Below are positions 8,049-16,403 of a stretch of 64,000 nt of DNA, piece by piece. The stretch is from the NCBI RefSeq assembly GCF_900095705.1, contig NZ_LT608327.1:434001-498000 (forward strand), written 5' to 3'. Under the pieces are notes generated by a model that was not told the DNA's origin, ran no database searches, and saw only the letters and a program-made list of their open reading frames with translations. This DNA comes from Fusobacterium massiliense (GTDB lineage: Bacteria; Fusobacteriota; Fusobacteriia; Fusobacteriales; Fusobacteriaceae). The position numbers were made by a program, and so were the translations under genes. Each line of letters starts with the position of its first letter. Within the stretch, counting starts at the first letter, position 1.

Positions 8049-8963
8049 ATGAAAAAAATATTAATTTCTTTTCTATTCATATTATTTAGTAGTTTTTCCT
8101 ATTCACAAGAAAAATTAAAAATTGGAATTACTTTATTGCCCTATTATAGTTTTGTTAAAAATATAGTAAAAGATAGAGCTGAAGTTATTCCAGTTGTAAA
8201 AGCAGAATCTTTTGATTCTCACACATATCAACCTAAAGTAGAAGATATTCAAAGAGCATCTACTTTAGATGTTATTGTTGTAAATGGCATAGGTCATGAT
8301 GAATTTATATTTAAGATTTTGAATGCCATTGATACAAAAAGAAAAATAGTTGTTATAAATGCTAATAAAGATGTAGCTCTTATGCCAATTGCAGGAACAT
8401 TGAACGATGAAAAGATTATGGATTCTCATACTTTTATCTCAATTACCGCTTCTATTCAGCAAATACATAACATTACAAGAGAGTTGATGAGATTAGATCC
8501 TAAAAATAAAGATTTCTATCAAAAAAACTCAAGAGATTATGTTAAAAAATTAAGAAAACTAAAAACAGATGCTTTAAAAGAAGTCCAAAATATAAATGGA
8601 GAAGAAGTTAGAATTGCAACTTTTTTAGGTGGATATAACTATTTGTTATCTGAATTTGGTATTGATGTTAAAGCTGTTATAGAGCCAACTCATGGTTCTC
8701 AAGTAAACATGGCAGCTCTACAAAAGATGATTGAAAAAATTAAAAAAGATAAAATTGATATCATTTTTGGAGAAAAAACTTATAGTGATGAATATACTAA
8801 AATTTTACATAATGAAACAGGAATTGAAGTTAGAAAATTAGAACATCTAACAACAGGTAAGTATACTGCTGACAGCTTTGAAAAATTTATAAAAATCGAT
8901 TTAGATGAAGTTGTTAAAGCTATAAGAGATATACAGAATAAAAAAAGTAAAAATTTTAATTAA
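8049..8963 (+). CDS. Zn/Mn ABC transporter solute-binding protein (ZnuA/TroA family), copy 1
   Basis: A 304-residue periplasmic protein with signal peptide ending SFSYSQ and no lipobox. Cluster 9 features in order: LLPYYSFVKNIVKDRAEV, DSHTYQPKVEDIQ (first metal His), VVNGIGHDEF, DSHTFISITASIQQ (second His) and EPTHGSQ (third His region), then FGEKTYSDEY. It lacks the long His-rich loop of many ZnuA proteins. It brings Zn2+ or Mn2+ to the permease encoded two genes further on. Ribosome site TTAGGAGG. A close paralogue follows 69 bp downstream, so the pair arose by tandem duplication. Confidence 0.9.
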   Translation: MKKILISFLFILFSSFSYSQEKLKIGITLLPYYSFVKNIVKDRAEVIPVVKAESFDSHTYQPKVEDIQRASTLDVIVVNGIGHDEFIFKILNAIDTKRKIVVINANKDVALMPIAGTLNDEKIMDSHTFISITASIQQIHNITRELMRLDPKNKDFYQKNSRDYVKKLRKLKTDALKEVQNINGEEVRIATFLGGYNYLLSEFGIDVKAVIEPTHGSQVNMAALQKMIEKIKKDKIDIIFGEKTYSDEYTKILHNETGIEVRKLEHLTTGKYTADSFEKFIKIDLDEVVKAIRDIQNKKSKNFN

Positions 8964-9032
8964 ATTAATAATAATTACAAGTAGTATTTTCTACTTATAA
9001 AACAAAATGAAAAACAAAATTAGGAGGATAAA

Positions 9033-9941
9033 ATGTTTAAAAAAATAATGGCATTTCTTATGATTTTATTTAGTTTTACTTCTTTTGCAAAAGATAAATT
9101 AAAAATAGGTGTTACTTTACAACCTTATTATAGTTTTGTTGAAAATGTTGTAAAAGATAAAGCTGAAGTTATCCCAGTAGTAAGATTAGATTTATATGAT
9201 TCTCACAGTTATCAACCAAAACCTGAAGATATTAAAAGAATTAATAATCTAGATGTATTAGTTGTAAATGGTATAGGACATGATGAATTTATTTTTGATA
9301 TTTTAAATGCTGCTGATAGAAAAAAAGATATTAAAGTTTTATATGCAAATAAGAATGTTTCTCTTATGCCAATCGCTGGTTCTATAAGAGGAGAAAAAGT
9401 TATGAACCCTCATACTTTTATTTCTGTAACTACTTCTATTCAACAAGTATATAACATTGCAAAGGAATTGGGTAATATCGATTCTGCTAATAAAGATTTT
9501 TATTTAAAAAATGCAAGAGATTATGCTAAAAAGTTAAGAAAATTAAAATCTGATGCCCTAAATGAAATTAAAAATTTAGGAAATGTTGATATAAGAGTTG
9601 CAACTTTACATGGTGGATATGACTACTTATTATCTGAATTCGGTATCGACGTTAAAGCTGTTATAGAACCATCACATGGTGCTCAACCAAGTGCTGCAGA
9701 TTTAGAAAAAATAATTAAAATTATAAAAAAAGAAAAAATTGATATTATATTTGGAGAAAAGAACTTTAACAATAAATTTGTTGAAACTATTCATAAAGAA
9801 ACTGGTGTTGAAGTAAGATCTTTATCTCATATGACAAATGGCCCTTACGAAGCAAATGGCTTTGAAAAATTTATAAAAATAGACTTAGACGAAGTTGTTA
9901 AAGCTATAAAAGATGTTGCTAAAAAAAGAGGAAATAAATAA
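9033..9941 (+). CDS. Zn/Mn ABC transporter solute-binding protein (ZnuA/TroA family), copy 2
   Basis: A 302-residue paralogue of the preceding protein, collinear over its whole length: LQPYYSFVENVVKDKAEV, DSHSYQPKPEDI, VVNGIGHDEF, NPHTFISVTTSIQQ, EPSHGAQ. The three His positions are kept. Signal peptide ends FTSFA. The stop codon TAA overlaps the ATG of the ATPase gene (9941), which indicates translational coupling. Two binding proteins feeding one transporter may differ in metal preference; this is inferred. Confidence 0.9.
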   Translation: MFKKIMAFLMILFSFTSFAKDKLKIGVTLQPYYSFVENVVKDKAEVIPVVRLDLYDSHSYQPKPEDIKRINNLDVLVVNGIGHDEFIFDILNAADRKKDIKVLYANKNVSLMPIAGSIRGEKVMNPHTFISVTTSIQQVYNIAKELGNIDSANKDFYLKNARDYAKKLRKLKSDALNEIKNLGNVDIRVATLHGGYDYLLSEFGIDVKAVIEPSHGAQPSAADLEKIIKIIKKEKIDIIFGEKNFNNKFVETIHKETGVEVRSLSHMTNGPYEANGFEKFIKIDLDEVVKAIKDVAKKRGNK

Positions 9942-10630
9942 TGAATGGAATTGAAATACAAATAAAAGATTTAAATCTTATTTTATCGGGAAGTGAAATT
10001 TTAAGAAATATTAATTTAACTGTAAAATCTGGTGAAATCCATTGTTTGGTTGGTCCTAACGGTGGAGGAAAGACTTCTTTTTTAAGATGTGTTTTAGGAC
10101 AAATGCCTTTTTCAGGATCTATTAAAATGAATTATGAGGAAGATAAAATTATTGGTTATGTCCCTCAAGTTTTAGACTTTGAAAGAACTTTACCTATTAC
10201 AGTTGAAGACTTTATGGCAATGACATATCAAACAAGACCTTGTTTTATGGGAATTTCAAAAAAATATAAAGATGAAGTTGATAATTTGCTAAGAAAGTTA
10301 AACGTGTTTGAAAAAAAGAAGAGATTACTAGGAAATCTATCTGGGGGTGAAAGACAAAGAGTGTTATTAGCTCAAGCTCTTTTCCCAAAACCTAATCTTT
10401 TAATATTAGATGAACCTCTAACTGGAATAGATAAAATCGGTGAGGACTATTTTAAAAATATTATAAAAGAATTAAAAGAAGAAGGAATCACAATTCTTTG
10501 GATACATCACAATCTGGCACAAGTTAGAGAACTTGCCGATACTGTAACTTGTATAAAAAAAGAAGTTATTTTTAGTGGAGATCCAAAAGAAGAGTTAAAA
10601 GAAGATAAAATAATGAGAATTTTTGAATAG
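9941..10630 (+). CDS. Metal ABC transporter ATP-binding protein (ZnuC-like)
   Basis: A 229-residue ABC ATPase: Walker A GPNGGGKTSF (about residue 40), Q-loop GYVPQV, signature LSGGERQRVLLAQAL, Walker B LLILDEPLTGID, switch His in WIHHNL. Length and the Leu-Thr-Gly after the Walker B Glu fit the Zn/Mn (cluster 9) family. It begins inside the stop codon of the second binding-protein gene and is followed 8 bp later by the permease, so it is part of the same transcript. Confidence 0.93.
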   Translation: MNGIEIQIKDLNLILSGSEILRNINLTVKSGEIHCLVGPNGGGKTSFLRCVLGQMPFSGSIKMNYEEDKIIGYVPQVLDFERTLPITVEDFMAMTYQTRPCFMGISKKYKDEVDNLLRKLNVFEKKKRLLGNLSGGERQRVLLAQALFPKPNLLILDEPLTGIDKIGEDYFKNIIKELKEEGITILWIHHNLAQVRELADTVTCIKKEVIFSGDPKEELKEDKIMRIFE

Positions 10631-10638
10631 GAGAAATT

Positions 10639-11532
10639 ATGCTAGAAAATTTTAGAATTTTTTTAATAAGTTTAGCAGAAAAAGGAGATATTCCTTCCTC
10701 TTTTAAGTATGGATTTGTTATTAACGCAATGATTTGTGCTTTATTAATTGGACCTATACTTGGTGGAATAGGAACTATGGTTGTTACTAAAAAGATGGCT
10801 TTCTTTTCAGAAGCAGTTGGTCATGCTGCTATGACTGGGATAGCAATAGGTGTTTTATTGGGGGAACCTTTTTCAGCACCTTATATATCTTTATTTACTT
10901 ATTGTATATTATTTGGATTAATTATTAATTATACTAAAAATAGAACTAAAATGGCTTCGGATACCTTGATAGGAGTCTTTCTAGCAATGTCTATTGCTTT
11001 AGGAGGTTCTCTACTTATTTATGTATCAGCTAAAGTAAACTCACATGCTCTTGAAAGTATATTGTTTGGTTCTATCTTAACAGTTAGTGATATAGATATT
11101 TATATTTTAGTTGTTTCTGCTATTATAATTTTATTTGTGCTAGTACCTTATTTAAACAAAATGTTACTAGCAAGTTTTAACCCTAGCTTAGCTATTGTAA
11201 GAGGGGTTAATGTTAAATTAATAGAGTATATTTTTATAATAATAGTAACTATTATTACTATTGCTTCTGTAAAAATAATAGGTTCTATTTTGGTGGAAGC
11301 TCTTTTACTTATACCTGCTGCTGCTGCTAAGAATCTATCAAAATCTATAAAAGGATTTGTCTATTACAGTATATTTTTTGCTTTAGTTAGTTGTTTATTA
11401 GGTGTGTATTTACCAATACATTTTGATATATCTATCCCATCTGGTGGAGCTATAATTTTAATATCATCTGCTATATTCGTAGTAACTGTTGTTATTAAAA
11501 TGATATTTAAAAAATTTGCTGAAGGAGAATAA
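10639..11532 (+). CDS. Metal ABC transporter permease (ZnuB-like)
   Basis: A 297-residue membrane protein with eight or nine hydrophobic segments. ABC-3 family landmarks are FKYGFVINAMICALLIGPIL, KMAFFSEAVGHAAMTGIAIG and LVEALLLIPAAAAK, the last being the coupling region. It forms the channel for Zn2+ or Mn2+ with the neighbouring ATPase. The stop codon is at 11532, and the next gene starts at 11534 using an AGGAGAA site inside this gene's end. Confidence 0.93.
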   Translation: MLENFRIFLISLAEKGDIPSSFKYGFVINAMICALLIGPILGGIGTMVVTKKMAFFSEAVGHAAMTGIAIGVLLGEPFSAPYISLFTYCILFGLIINYTKNRTKMASDTLIGVFLAMSIALGGSLLIYVSAKVNSHALESILFGSILTVSDIDIYILVVSAIIILFVLVPYLNKMLLASFNPSLAIVRGVNVKLIEYIFIIIVTIITIASVKIIGSILVEALLLIPAAAAKNLSKSIKGFVYYSIFFALVSCLLGVYLPIHFDISIPSGGAIILISSAIFVVTVVIKMIFKKFAEGE

Positions 11533-11533
11533 A

Positions 11534-12415
11534 ATGAAAAAAATATTATTTGCTATTATGTTAGCAATGTTTTCAACATTAGCTTTTGCTGAAAATATTG
11601 TTATTACATCTATACAACCTTTGTATTCATTAACTAGTTATTTAACTAAAGGAACTGATATAAAAGTTCACTCAGTATTCTCTTCTGATATTTCTATGAC
11701 TATGTCTAAGGATTCTATAAGAGAAGAAGATTTCGATATATCTGTTGCAAATAAGGCTCAAGCCGTTGTTGATATTGCTAAGATTTGGCCTGAAGATGTT
11801 ATCTATGGAAAAGCTAGAATGACAAAATTAGGAATTTTAGAAATTGATGCTAGTCACCCTTATGATGAAAAAATGACTAATGTATTCTTAAATGACTATT
11901 CTAATGGTAGTGTAAATCCATATATTTGGACTGGTACAAAAAATTTAGTTAGAATGGCTAATATTGTTGCTAGAGACCTTGAAAGATTATATCCTAAAAA
12001 TAAAGCTCAAATAGAAAAAAATGTAAATAACTTTACAAATGATTTATTAAAACTTGAAAATAATGTCAATGAAAGATTACTTTCAATAAATAATTCTGAA
12101 GTTATTTCTCTTAGTGAAAATTTACAATATTTTCTAAACGATTTAAATATTTATGCAGACTATCTTAATTATGATGATATAACTGCTGAAAATATTGAAA
12201 AAATAGTTACAGAAAAAGGTATAAAGGTTATAGTTTCAGATAGATGGTTAAAGAAAAATGTTATAAAAGCTCTTAAAAATGCTGGTGGAGAATTTGTAAT
12301 TATAAATACATTAGATATTCCAGTTGATAAAGATGGAAAAATGGATCCTGAAGCATTATTAAAAGTTTATAAAGAAAATACTGATAATTTATTAGATGCA
12401 TTATCTAAATTTTAA
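11534..12415 (+). CDS. Divergent third metal-binding-protein homologue with altered ligands
   Basis: A 293-residue periplasmic protein with signal ending STLAFA. The fold order is that of ZnuA-type proteins (SIQPLYSLTSYLTKG at the start, NPYIWTGTKNLVRMANIVARDL in the middle, an IVSDRWL block near the end), but the metal His of the DPH(I/V)W motif is Tyr and the SH-x-YQP segment of its neighbours is replaced by SSDISMTMSKDSIR. It therefore probably binds a different ligand or none, or acts as an accessory. ATG 11534 is chosen over an ATG at 11516 because AAGGAGAA precedes it. The stop codon lies in the terminus of the MITE-like element A. Confidence 0.75.
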   Translation: MKKILFAIMLAMFSTLAFAENIVITSIQPLYSLTSYLTKGTDIKVHSVFSSDISMTMSKDSIREEDFDISVANKAQAVVDIAKIWPEDVIYGKARMTKLGILEIDASHPYDEKMTNVFLNDYSNGSVNPYIWTGTKNLVRMANIVARDLERLYPKNKAQIEKNVNNFTNDLLKLENNVNERLLSINNSEVISLSENLQYFLNDLNIYADYLNYDDITAENIEKIVTEKGIKVIVSDRWLKKNVIKALKNAGGEFVIINTLDIPVDKDGKMDPEALLKVYKENTDNLLDALSKF

Positions 12416-12713
12416 TTTGTCAGCCTTATCATAGCCCCTGATAGCCGTATGAGTTCTACGAGCTCAATAAACACAGGCTCTTCGAACTAATACGGACATC
12501 GGGGCTATCTTTTGGAAATTTAAAAAATAAGTGAGTTATTTTTCCAGATTTTAGATTAAAAATCAAATAGAGTGAGCCGAACAAATCTTGGCGTGTCTGA
12601 GCTAACTTGTTAGCAAGTTAGGGAGTTTTGCCAAATTTGTAGCGAACTCTTGATTTTTAATCGTTAAAAAATCTGGTTATAACGAACTATTTTTAATTAA
12701 TAAATTAAATTTT
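12407..12713. mobile_element. MITE-like composite element A (about 307 bp, inverted twin of the one at 33540-33847)
   Basis: The ends are AAATTTTAATTT and AAATTAAATTT, a short terminal inverted repeat. Inside are a hairpin-repeat core (12431-12508) whose outer arms read ATAGCCCC / GGGGCTAT, and a second large palindrome from CCAGATTTTAGATTAAAAAT to GATTTTTAATCGTTAAAAAA-TCTGG (12545-12675) containing the small stem GCTAACTTGTTAGC. No open reading frame of note. The element fills the whole gap between the metal operon and the next gene and starts inside the preceding stop codon. Confidence 0.8.
12431..12508. repeat. Hairpin repeat core H3, within element A
   Basis: The same 60-bp interior as the other hairpin repeats (GCCGTATGAGTTCTACGAGC ... 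TTCGAACTAATACGGACATC) but the outer stem is ATAGCCCC / GGGGCTAT in place of AGTCTCT / AGAGACT. The usual tail is absent. Confidence 0.9.
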
Positions 12714-12737
12714 TTTATATATTACAAGGAGGATTTT

Positions 12738-13157
12738 ATGAAAAAAAGAATGATACTTATTATGGGACTATTAATGTCTTCACTTGCTTTTGCACATGCT
12801 CCAATAATTTCTGTTGATGATAACGGAGATGGAACTGTTTATGTTGAAGGTGGATTTTCTAATGGTGCTCCAGCTGAAGGTGTTGAAATAATAGTTGTAA
12901 AAGATAAACCTTACAATGGACCAGAAGATACATTTAAAGGTAAAGAGATTATATACAAAGGAAAATTAGGTTCTGACAACAGTATTACTTTCCCTAAACC
13001 TGCAACAGATAAGTATGAAGTATATTTTAATGCCGGTGAAGGTCATGTTATTGGAAAAAAAGGTCCTGCTTTAACTGATGCTGAAAAAGAAAAATGGAAT
13101 AAAGCTGTATCAGGATATAATTTTGGAGATTGGAAAGACTTAATGATGGAAAAATAA
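12738..13157 (+). CDS. Small periplasmic protein with predicted N-terminal His after signal cleavage
   Basis: A 139-residue secreted protein. The signal peptide ends SSLAFA and the mature chain would begin HAPIISV. The domain (about 120 residues) is a short beta-rich module with GDGTVYVEGGFSNG and a VEIIVVKDKPYNGPE segment, reminiscent of small carboxypeptidase-regulatory-like or CopC-type metal proteins. No family is named with certainty. AAGGAGG precedes the ATG. It is followed 84 bp later by a DUF4198-like protein that also matures at His, and it sits just after the Zn/Mn operon, so a metal-related role is inferred. Confidence 0.7.
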   Translation: MKKRMILIMGLLMSSLAFAHAPIISVDDNGDGTVYVEGGFSNGAPAEGVEIIVVKDKPYNGPEDTFKGKEIIYKGKLGSDNSITFPKPATDKYEVYFNAGEGHVIGKKGPALTDAEKEKWNKAVSGYNFGDWKDLMMEK

Positions 13158-13198
13158 AAATTATAAAAAGGTTGGAAATGATACTAAATAAAAGTTAA

Positions 13199-13217
13199 TA
13201 ACTATTATAAATAGTTA
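13199..13217. promoter_or_regulatory. 19-bp palindrome upstream of the DUF4198 gene
   Basis: TAACTAT and ATAGTTA separated by five bases, 24 bp ahead of the start codon and next to a TATAAT-like sequence. It could be an operator or a short RNA hairpin. Confidence 0.3.
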
Positions 13218-13240
13218 AAATATAATACGGAGGTATCAAT

Positions 13241-14032
13241 ATGAAAAAAAGTTTAGTTTTAATTGGTAGTATTTTATTAGCAGCGAATTTATTTGCTCAC
13301 GATCATTTTCTTTATACATCTAACTTAGATGTAACTGGACAAAAAGAAGTTAAAATGAAAGCTACGTTGGGACACCCAGCAGAAGGTCCAGAAGCAGAAC
13401 CAATTAGTATAGGAACTGTAGATGGAAAAACTACTCTACCAAAAGCATTTTTTGTTGTGCATGATGGAGTAAAAACAGATTTAACTTCAAAAGTAAAACC
13501 TGGAAGTATAAAAGCTAATTCAGAACATGTGGCTTTTGATGCAACTTTCACTATGGAAGATGGATTAAAAGGTGGAGGAAGCTGGGTATTTTTCATGGAT
13601 AGCGGAAATACAAAAGACTCTGGATTTATGTTCAATCCAACTGAAAAACTTATTGTAACTAAAGATAATGCTGGATCTGACTACAACCAAAGAGTAGCTC
13701 CAGGATACAATGAAATCGTTCCTTTAGTTAATCCAGTTAATGCTTGGAAAGAAAATGTTTTCAGAGCAAAATTTGTAGATAAAGATGGAAATCCTATAAA
13801 GAATGCAAGAATAGATGTTGACTTTATAAATGGTAAATTAGATATGACTAACAACACTTGGAAAGCTAATCCAGAAGCTCCTAAAACAAGTTTAAGAGTA
13901 TTTACTGATGATAATGGAGTATTTGCTTTTGTTCCATCTAGAAGTGGACAATGGGTAATCAGAGCCGTTGCTTCTATGGATAGAGTAAATAAAGTTGTTC
14001 ATGACTCTTCATTAGTTGTACAATTTAACTAA
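13241..14032 (+). CDS. DUF4198 family periplasmic protein (NikK-like), copy 1
   Basis: A 263-residue secreted protein. Signal ends AANLFA and the mature chain would begin HDHFLYTS, with two His in the first three residues. DUF4198 features: KATLGHPAEGPEAEP with a further His, GGGSWVFFMDSG in the middle, a TPVNPVNAWKENVFRAK-like transition to a C-terminal Ig-like domain (KDGNPIKNARIDVDF) and a final GQWVIRAVA. Some DUF4198 proteins (NikK) are the extracytoplasmic Ni2+ or Co2+ subunits of ECF-type transporters. Which metal is unknown. A paralogue is at 58620-59432. ACGGAGG ribosome site. Confidence 0.8.
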   Translation: MKKSLVLIGSILLAANLFAHDHFLYTSNLDVTGQKEVKMKATLGHPAEGPEAEPISIGTVDGKTTLPKAFFVVHDGVKTDLTSKVKPGSIKANSEHVAFDATFTMEDGLKGGGSWVFFMDSGNTKDSGFMFNPTEKLIVTKDNAGSDYNQRVAPGYNEIVPLVNPVNAWKENVFRAKFVDKDGNPIKNARIDVDFINGKLDMTNNTWKANPEAPKTSLRVFTDDNGVFAFVPSRSGQWVIRAVASMDRVNKVVHDSSLVVQFN

Positions 14033-14065
14033 TTTGTAAATTAAATTTATAAAACAGAATAAAAT

Positions 14066-14143
14066 AAGTCCCTAAAGTCATATAAGTTTCTCAATTTTAA
14101 AAAATACTTTTGAGAACTCATGTAAGCATTAGGGACTTTTTTT
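14066..14143 (+). terminator. Terminator of the DUF4198 gene, resembling a diverged hairpin repeat
   Basis: Long stem with outer arms AAGTCCCTAA / TTAGGGACTT followed by eight T. The arms also contain GTCATATAAGTTTCTCAA and TTGAGAACTCATGTAAGC, which follow the plan of the hairpin repeat arms (GAACTCATACGGC). It lies directly against the tail of repeat H4. Confidence 0.75.
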
Positions 14144-14256
14144 GCTCTATAGGAAAGTCTAGAATTAAATACTGAAAATTAGTCTCTGACGTCCATATTA
14201 GTTCGAAGAGCCTGTGTTCATTAAACTCGTAAAACTCATACGGCTGTCAAGAGACT
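14144..14256. repeat. Hairpin repeat H4
   Basis: Tail CTCTATAGGAAAGTCTAGAA first (14144-14180), then the palindrome 14181-14256 (AGTCTCTGACGTCC ... GGCTGTCAAGAGACT). The tail abuts the terminator of the DUF4198 gene. Its far end, followed by a T-run, may also end the convergent cobD transcript. Confidence 0.9.
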
Positions 14257-14283
14257 TTTTTATTTAAGTTTTGAAGATTTTAT

Positions 14284-15366
14284 TTACTTGTTATTTAAAT
14301 CTATAACAGATTTAAATGATTCTAACATTTTTAAATTTGAATTTCTATCTTTTACTGCGACTCTTATATAGCTTTCATTTAGAAATTTAAAATTTGCAGC
14401 ATCTCTCACTAAAATATTATTCTCTATCATTTTTTCTCTAAATTCATTTGATTTAAAAGTGAAAAGTTTAATTAAAAGAAAATTGCATTCTCCTTTAAAA
14501 ACTTTAATATTTTCTACTTTTGATAATTCATTATATAAAAATTTTTTTTCTTCCAATATCCATCTTTCAGATTTATCTATATATTCTTTATCATCTAACA
14601 TAACAAGACCTGCTAAATTAGCAAATGTATTAACTGACCATGGCTCTTTCTCTTCCAACATTCGCTCTTTTAAATCATCATCAAAAATTATTCCATAACC
14701 TAATCTCAGGCCTGGTATAGCAAAAAATTTTGTAAATGCTCTCATTATAAAAATATTTTTATTTTTCAACAAACAAACCGTTTTATTTTTCCAATCTTCT
14801 ACAAATTCAATAAAAGCCTCATCAACAAAGATTTTTGTATCTTTTTTATTACAACTTTCAATAATTTTTTCTATATCTTCCAATTTTATGAATTGACCAG
14901 TTGGATTATTAGGATTACAAAATAGTAATAAATCATAATTATTATCTTCTATCTCTTTTTTTAAATTTAAAATATTAGGATAAAAATTATCTTTTTCTTC
15001 TAATTTAAAATATTCTATTTTGGCCTCAATCGACTTTAAAGCTCTTTCATATTCTGCAAAACAAGGTGCTAGTATTAATACTTTTTTAGGCTTTAAAGCT
15101 CTCATATACAAAAAAAGTATTTCAGTTGCTCCATTCCCGACGATAATATCATCTGATTTTATTGAATTAAATTTAGCTATTTTTTCTCTTAACTCAATAT
15201 AATAAGGATCCGGATAGTTTACTAAATTATTAAAACTTTCTTTTGCTATATCTATAAATTTTTGTGGTACTCCCAAAGGGTTAATATTAGAACTATAATC
15301 TAAAATATTGCTTTTTCCTTCTCTCTGAAACTTATAAATATTTCCTCCATGTAAATCTTTACTCAT
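14284..15366 (-). CDS. cobD: L-threonine-O-3-phosphate decarboxylase
   Basis: A 360-residue fold-type I PLP enzyme of the HisC-like group. The N-terminus LHGGNIYKF...LDYSSNINPLGVP is the characteristic CobD start, and other motifs are NPYPDPYYIELREKIA-like substrate loop, VGNGATEIL, NPNNPTGQ, DEAFIEF and TKFFAIPGLRLGYG with the PLP lysine. It makes (R)-1-amino-2-propanol phosphate for the nucleotide loop of cobalamin. Its start overlaps the end of cbiB by 4 bp, and cbiP lies upstream, so the three form a late-cobalamin operon. Confidence 0.93.
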   Translation of the reverse strand: MSKDLHGGNIYKFQREGKSNILDYSSNINPLGVPQKFIDIAKESFNNLVNYPDPYYIELREKIAKFNSIKSDDIIVGNGATEILFLYMRALKPKKVLILAPCFAEYERALKSIEAKIEYFKLEEKDNFYPNILNLKKEIEDNNYDLLLFCNPNNPTGQFIKLEDIEKIIESCNKKDTKIFVDEAFIEFVEDWKNKTVCLLKNKNIFIMRAFTKFFAIPGLRLGYGIIFDDDLKERMLEEKEPWSVNTFANLAGLVMLDDKEYIDKSERWILEEKKFLYNELSKVENIKVFKGECNFLLIKLFTFKSNEFREKMIENNILVRDAANFKFLNESYIRVAVKDRNSNLKMLESFKSVIDLNNK

Positions 15367-16337
15367 TTTATTACTCCAATAATATTAATTAATATAAATG
15401 TTATAGTTGCTATGAAAGATACAACATATAAGATATTGACTGCTTTTTTTATATCTTCATATTCAAATTCTTTAGTTTTATCCCCTATAGTTGGTTTTTC
15501 ATAATCTTTACCAAAATAACTAATTTTTCCTCCAAATTGTATTCCTAAAGCACCTGCATAAGCTGATTCACTCTGACCTGAGTTTGGACTTGAATGTTTA
15601 TTTCTGTCTCTAAAAAATATTTTTAAAGAGTTTTTAAAATTATATCCTAATATAAAACTTGCTAAAGGTATAAATATTAAACCTGTAAGTCTTGCTGGAA
15701 TAAAGTTTGCAACATCATCTACTCTTGCAGAAACTTTTCCAAAATCTATATATCTTTCATTTTTATACCCAACCATAGAATCTAAAGTATTTATTGCCTT
15801 ATATGTCATAGCAAAAGGTAAGGCAAGAGAAACATCTTTTCCAAATATTGAAATTGAAAAAAAACTTCCAATAAAAGCATAAAATGCAGGAGAAGCAAAA
15901 CCATCCACTGTATTTTCTGCTATTGTTTCAACTACACTCATAATAATTTTATCTAACGATAAAGTATTTGTATCTCTACTAACAAGATACGATAACTCTT
16001 TTTTAGCCTTTTCAATATCCCCTGACTTTAAAATATTATAAACTTTTTTCCCTTCATCAGCTAAACTTTTAGTTGCAAGTGTTGTCCATATAAATATTAT
16101 TTCTATAATATATCCTAGTCTTGCTAATAATAATGATACAAAAAAAGTTATTCCTAAAGTTAAAATATTTAAGATAGCTCCTGTAAATATCTTATTTTTA
16201 AATTTATACAAAATTTTTTCTAAAAAACTTATTAATTTTCCTATTATTATAACAGGATGATATAGCCATCTTGGATCACCTAATATCAAATCTATAATAT
16301 AAGCTATACCAAATTTTATTGTAAAGTATTCAAACAT
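15363..16337 (-). CDS. cbiB: Adenosylcobinamide-phosphate synthase
   Basis: A 324-residue membrane protein of the CbiB/CobD(Pseudomonas) family: IDLILGDPRWLYHPVIIIGKLI, then AKKELSYLVSRDT, SVVETIAENTVDGFASPAFYAFIG, and the C-terminal RDRNKHSSPNSGQSESAYAG block, all family hallmarks. It attaches aminopropanol phosphate to adenosylcobyric acid. The longest frame starts at 16349, but that ATG lies within the GGAG ribosome site of the ATG at 16337, which gives the normal N-terminus MFEYF. The gene overlaps cobD by 4 bp. Confidence 0.93.
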   Translation of the reverse strand: MFEYFTIKFGIAYIIDLILGDPRWLYHPVIIIGKLISFLEKILYKFKNKIFTGAILNILTLGITFFVSLLLARLGYIIEIIFIWTTLATKSLADEGKKVYNILKSGDIEKAKKELSYLVSRDTNTLSLDKIIMSVVETIAENTVDGFASPAFYAFIGSFFSISIFGKDVSLALPFAMTYKAINTLDSMVGYKNERYIDFGKVSARVDDVANFIPARLTGLIFIPLASFILGYNFKNSLKIFFRDRNKHSSPNSGQSESAYAGALGIQFGGKISYFGKDYEKPTIGDKTKEFEYEDIKKAVNILYVVSFIATITFILINIIGVIK

Positions 16338-16403
16338 TTTTTTCTCCATTTAAAAATTACTAAATTTATTTTTTATTTATAACACTTCTCATCGACTTTT
16401 ATT

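Noticed and set aside
12545-12675. Coding capacity or transposase fragment in the large palindrome of elements A and B
   Set aside because: No open frame beyond a few dozen codons and no transposase motif in either copy; the sequence is explained by its inverted symmetry.
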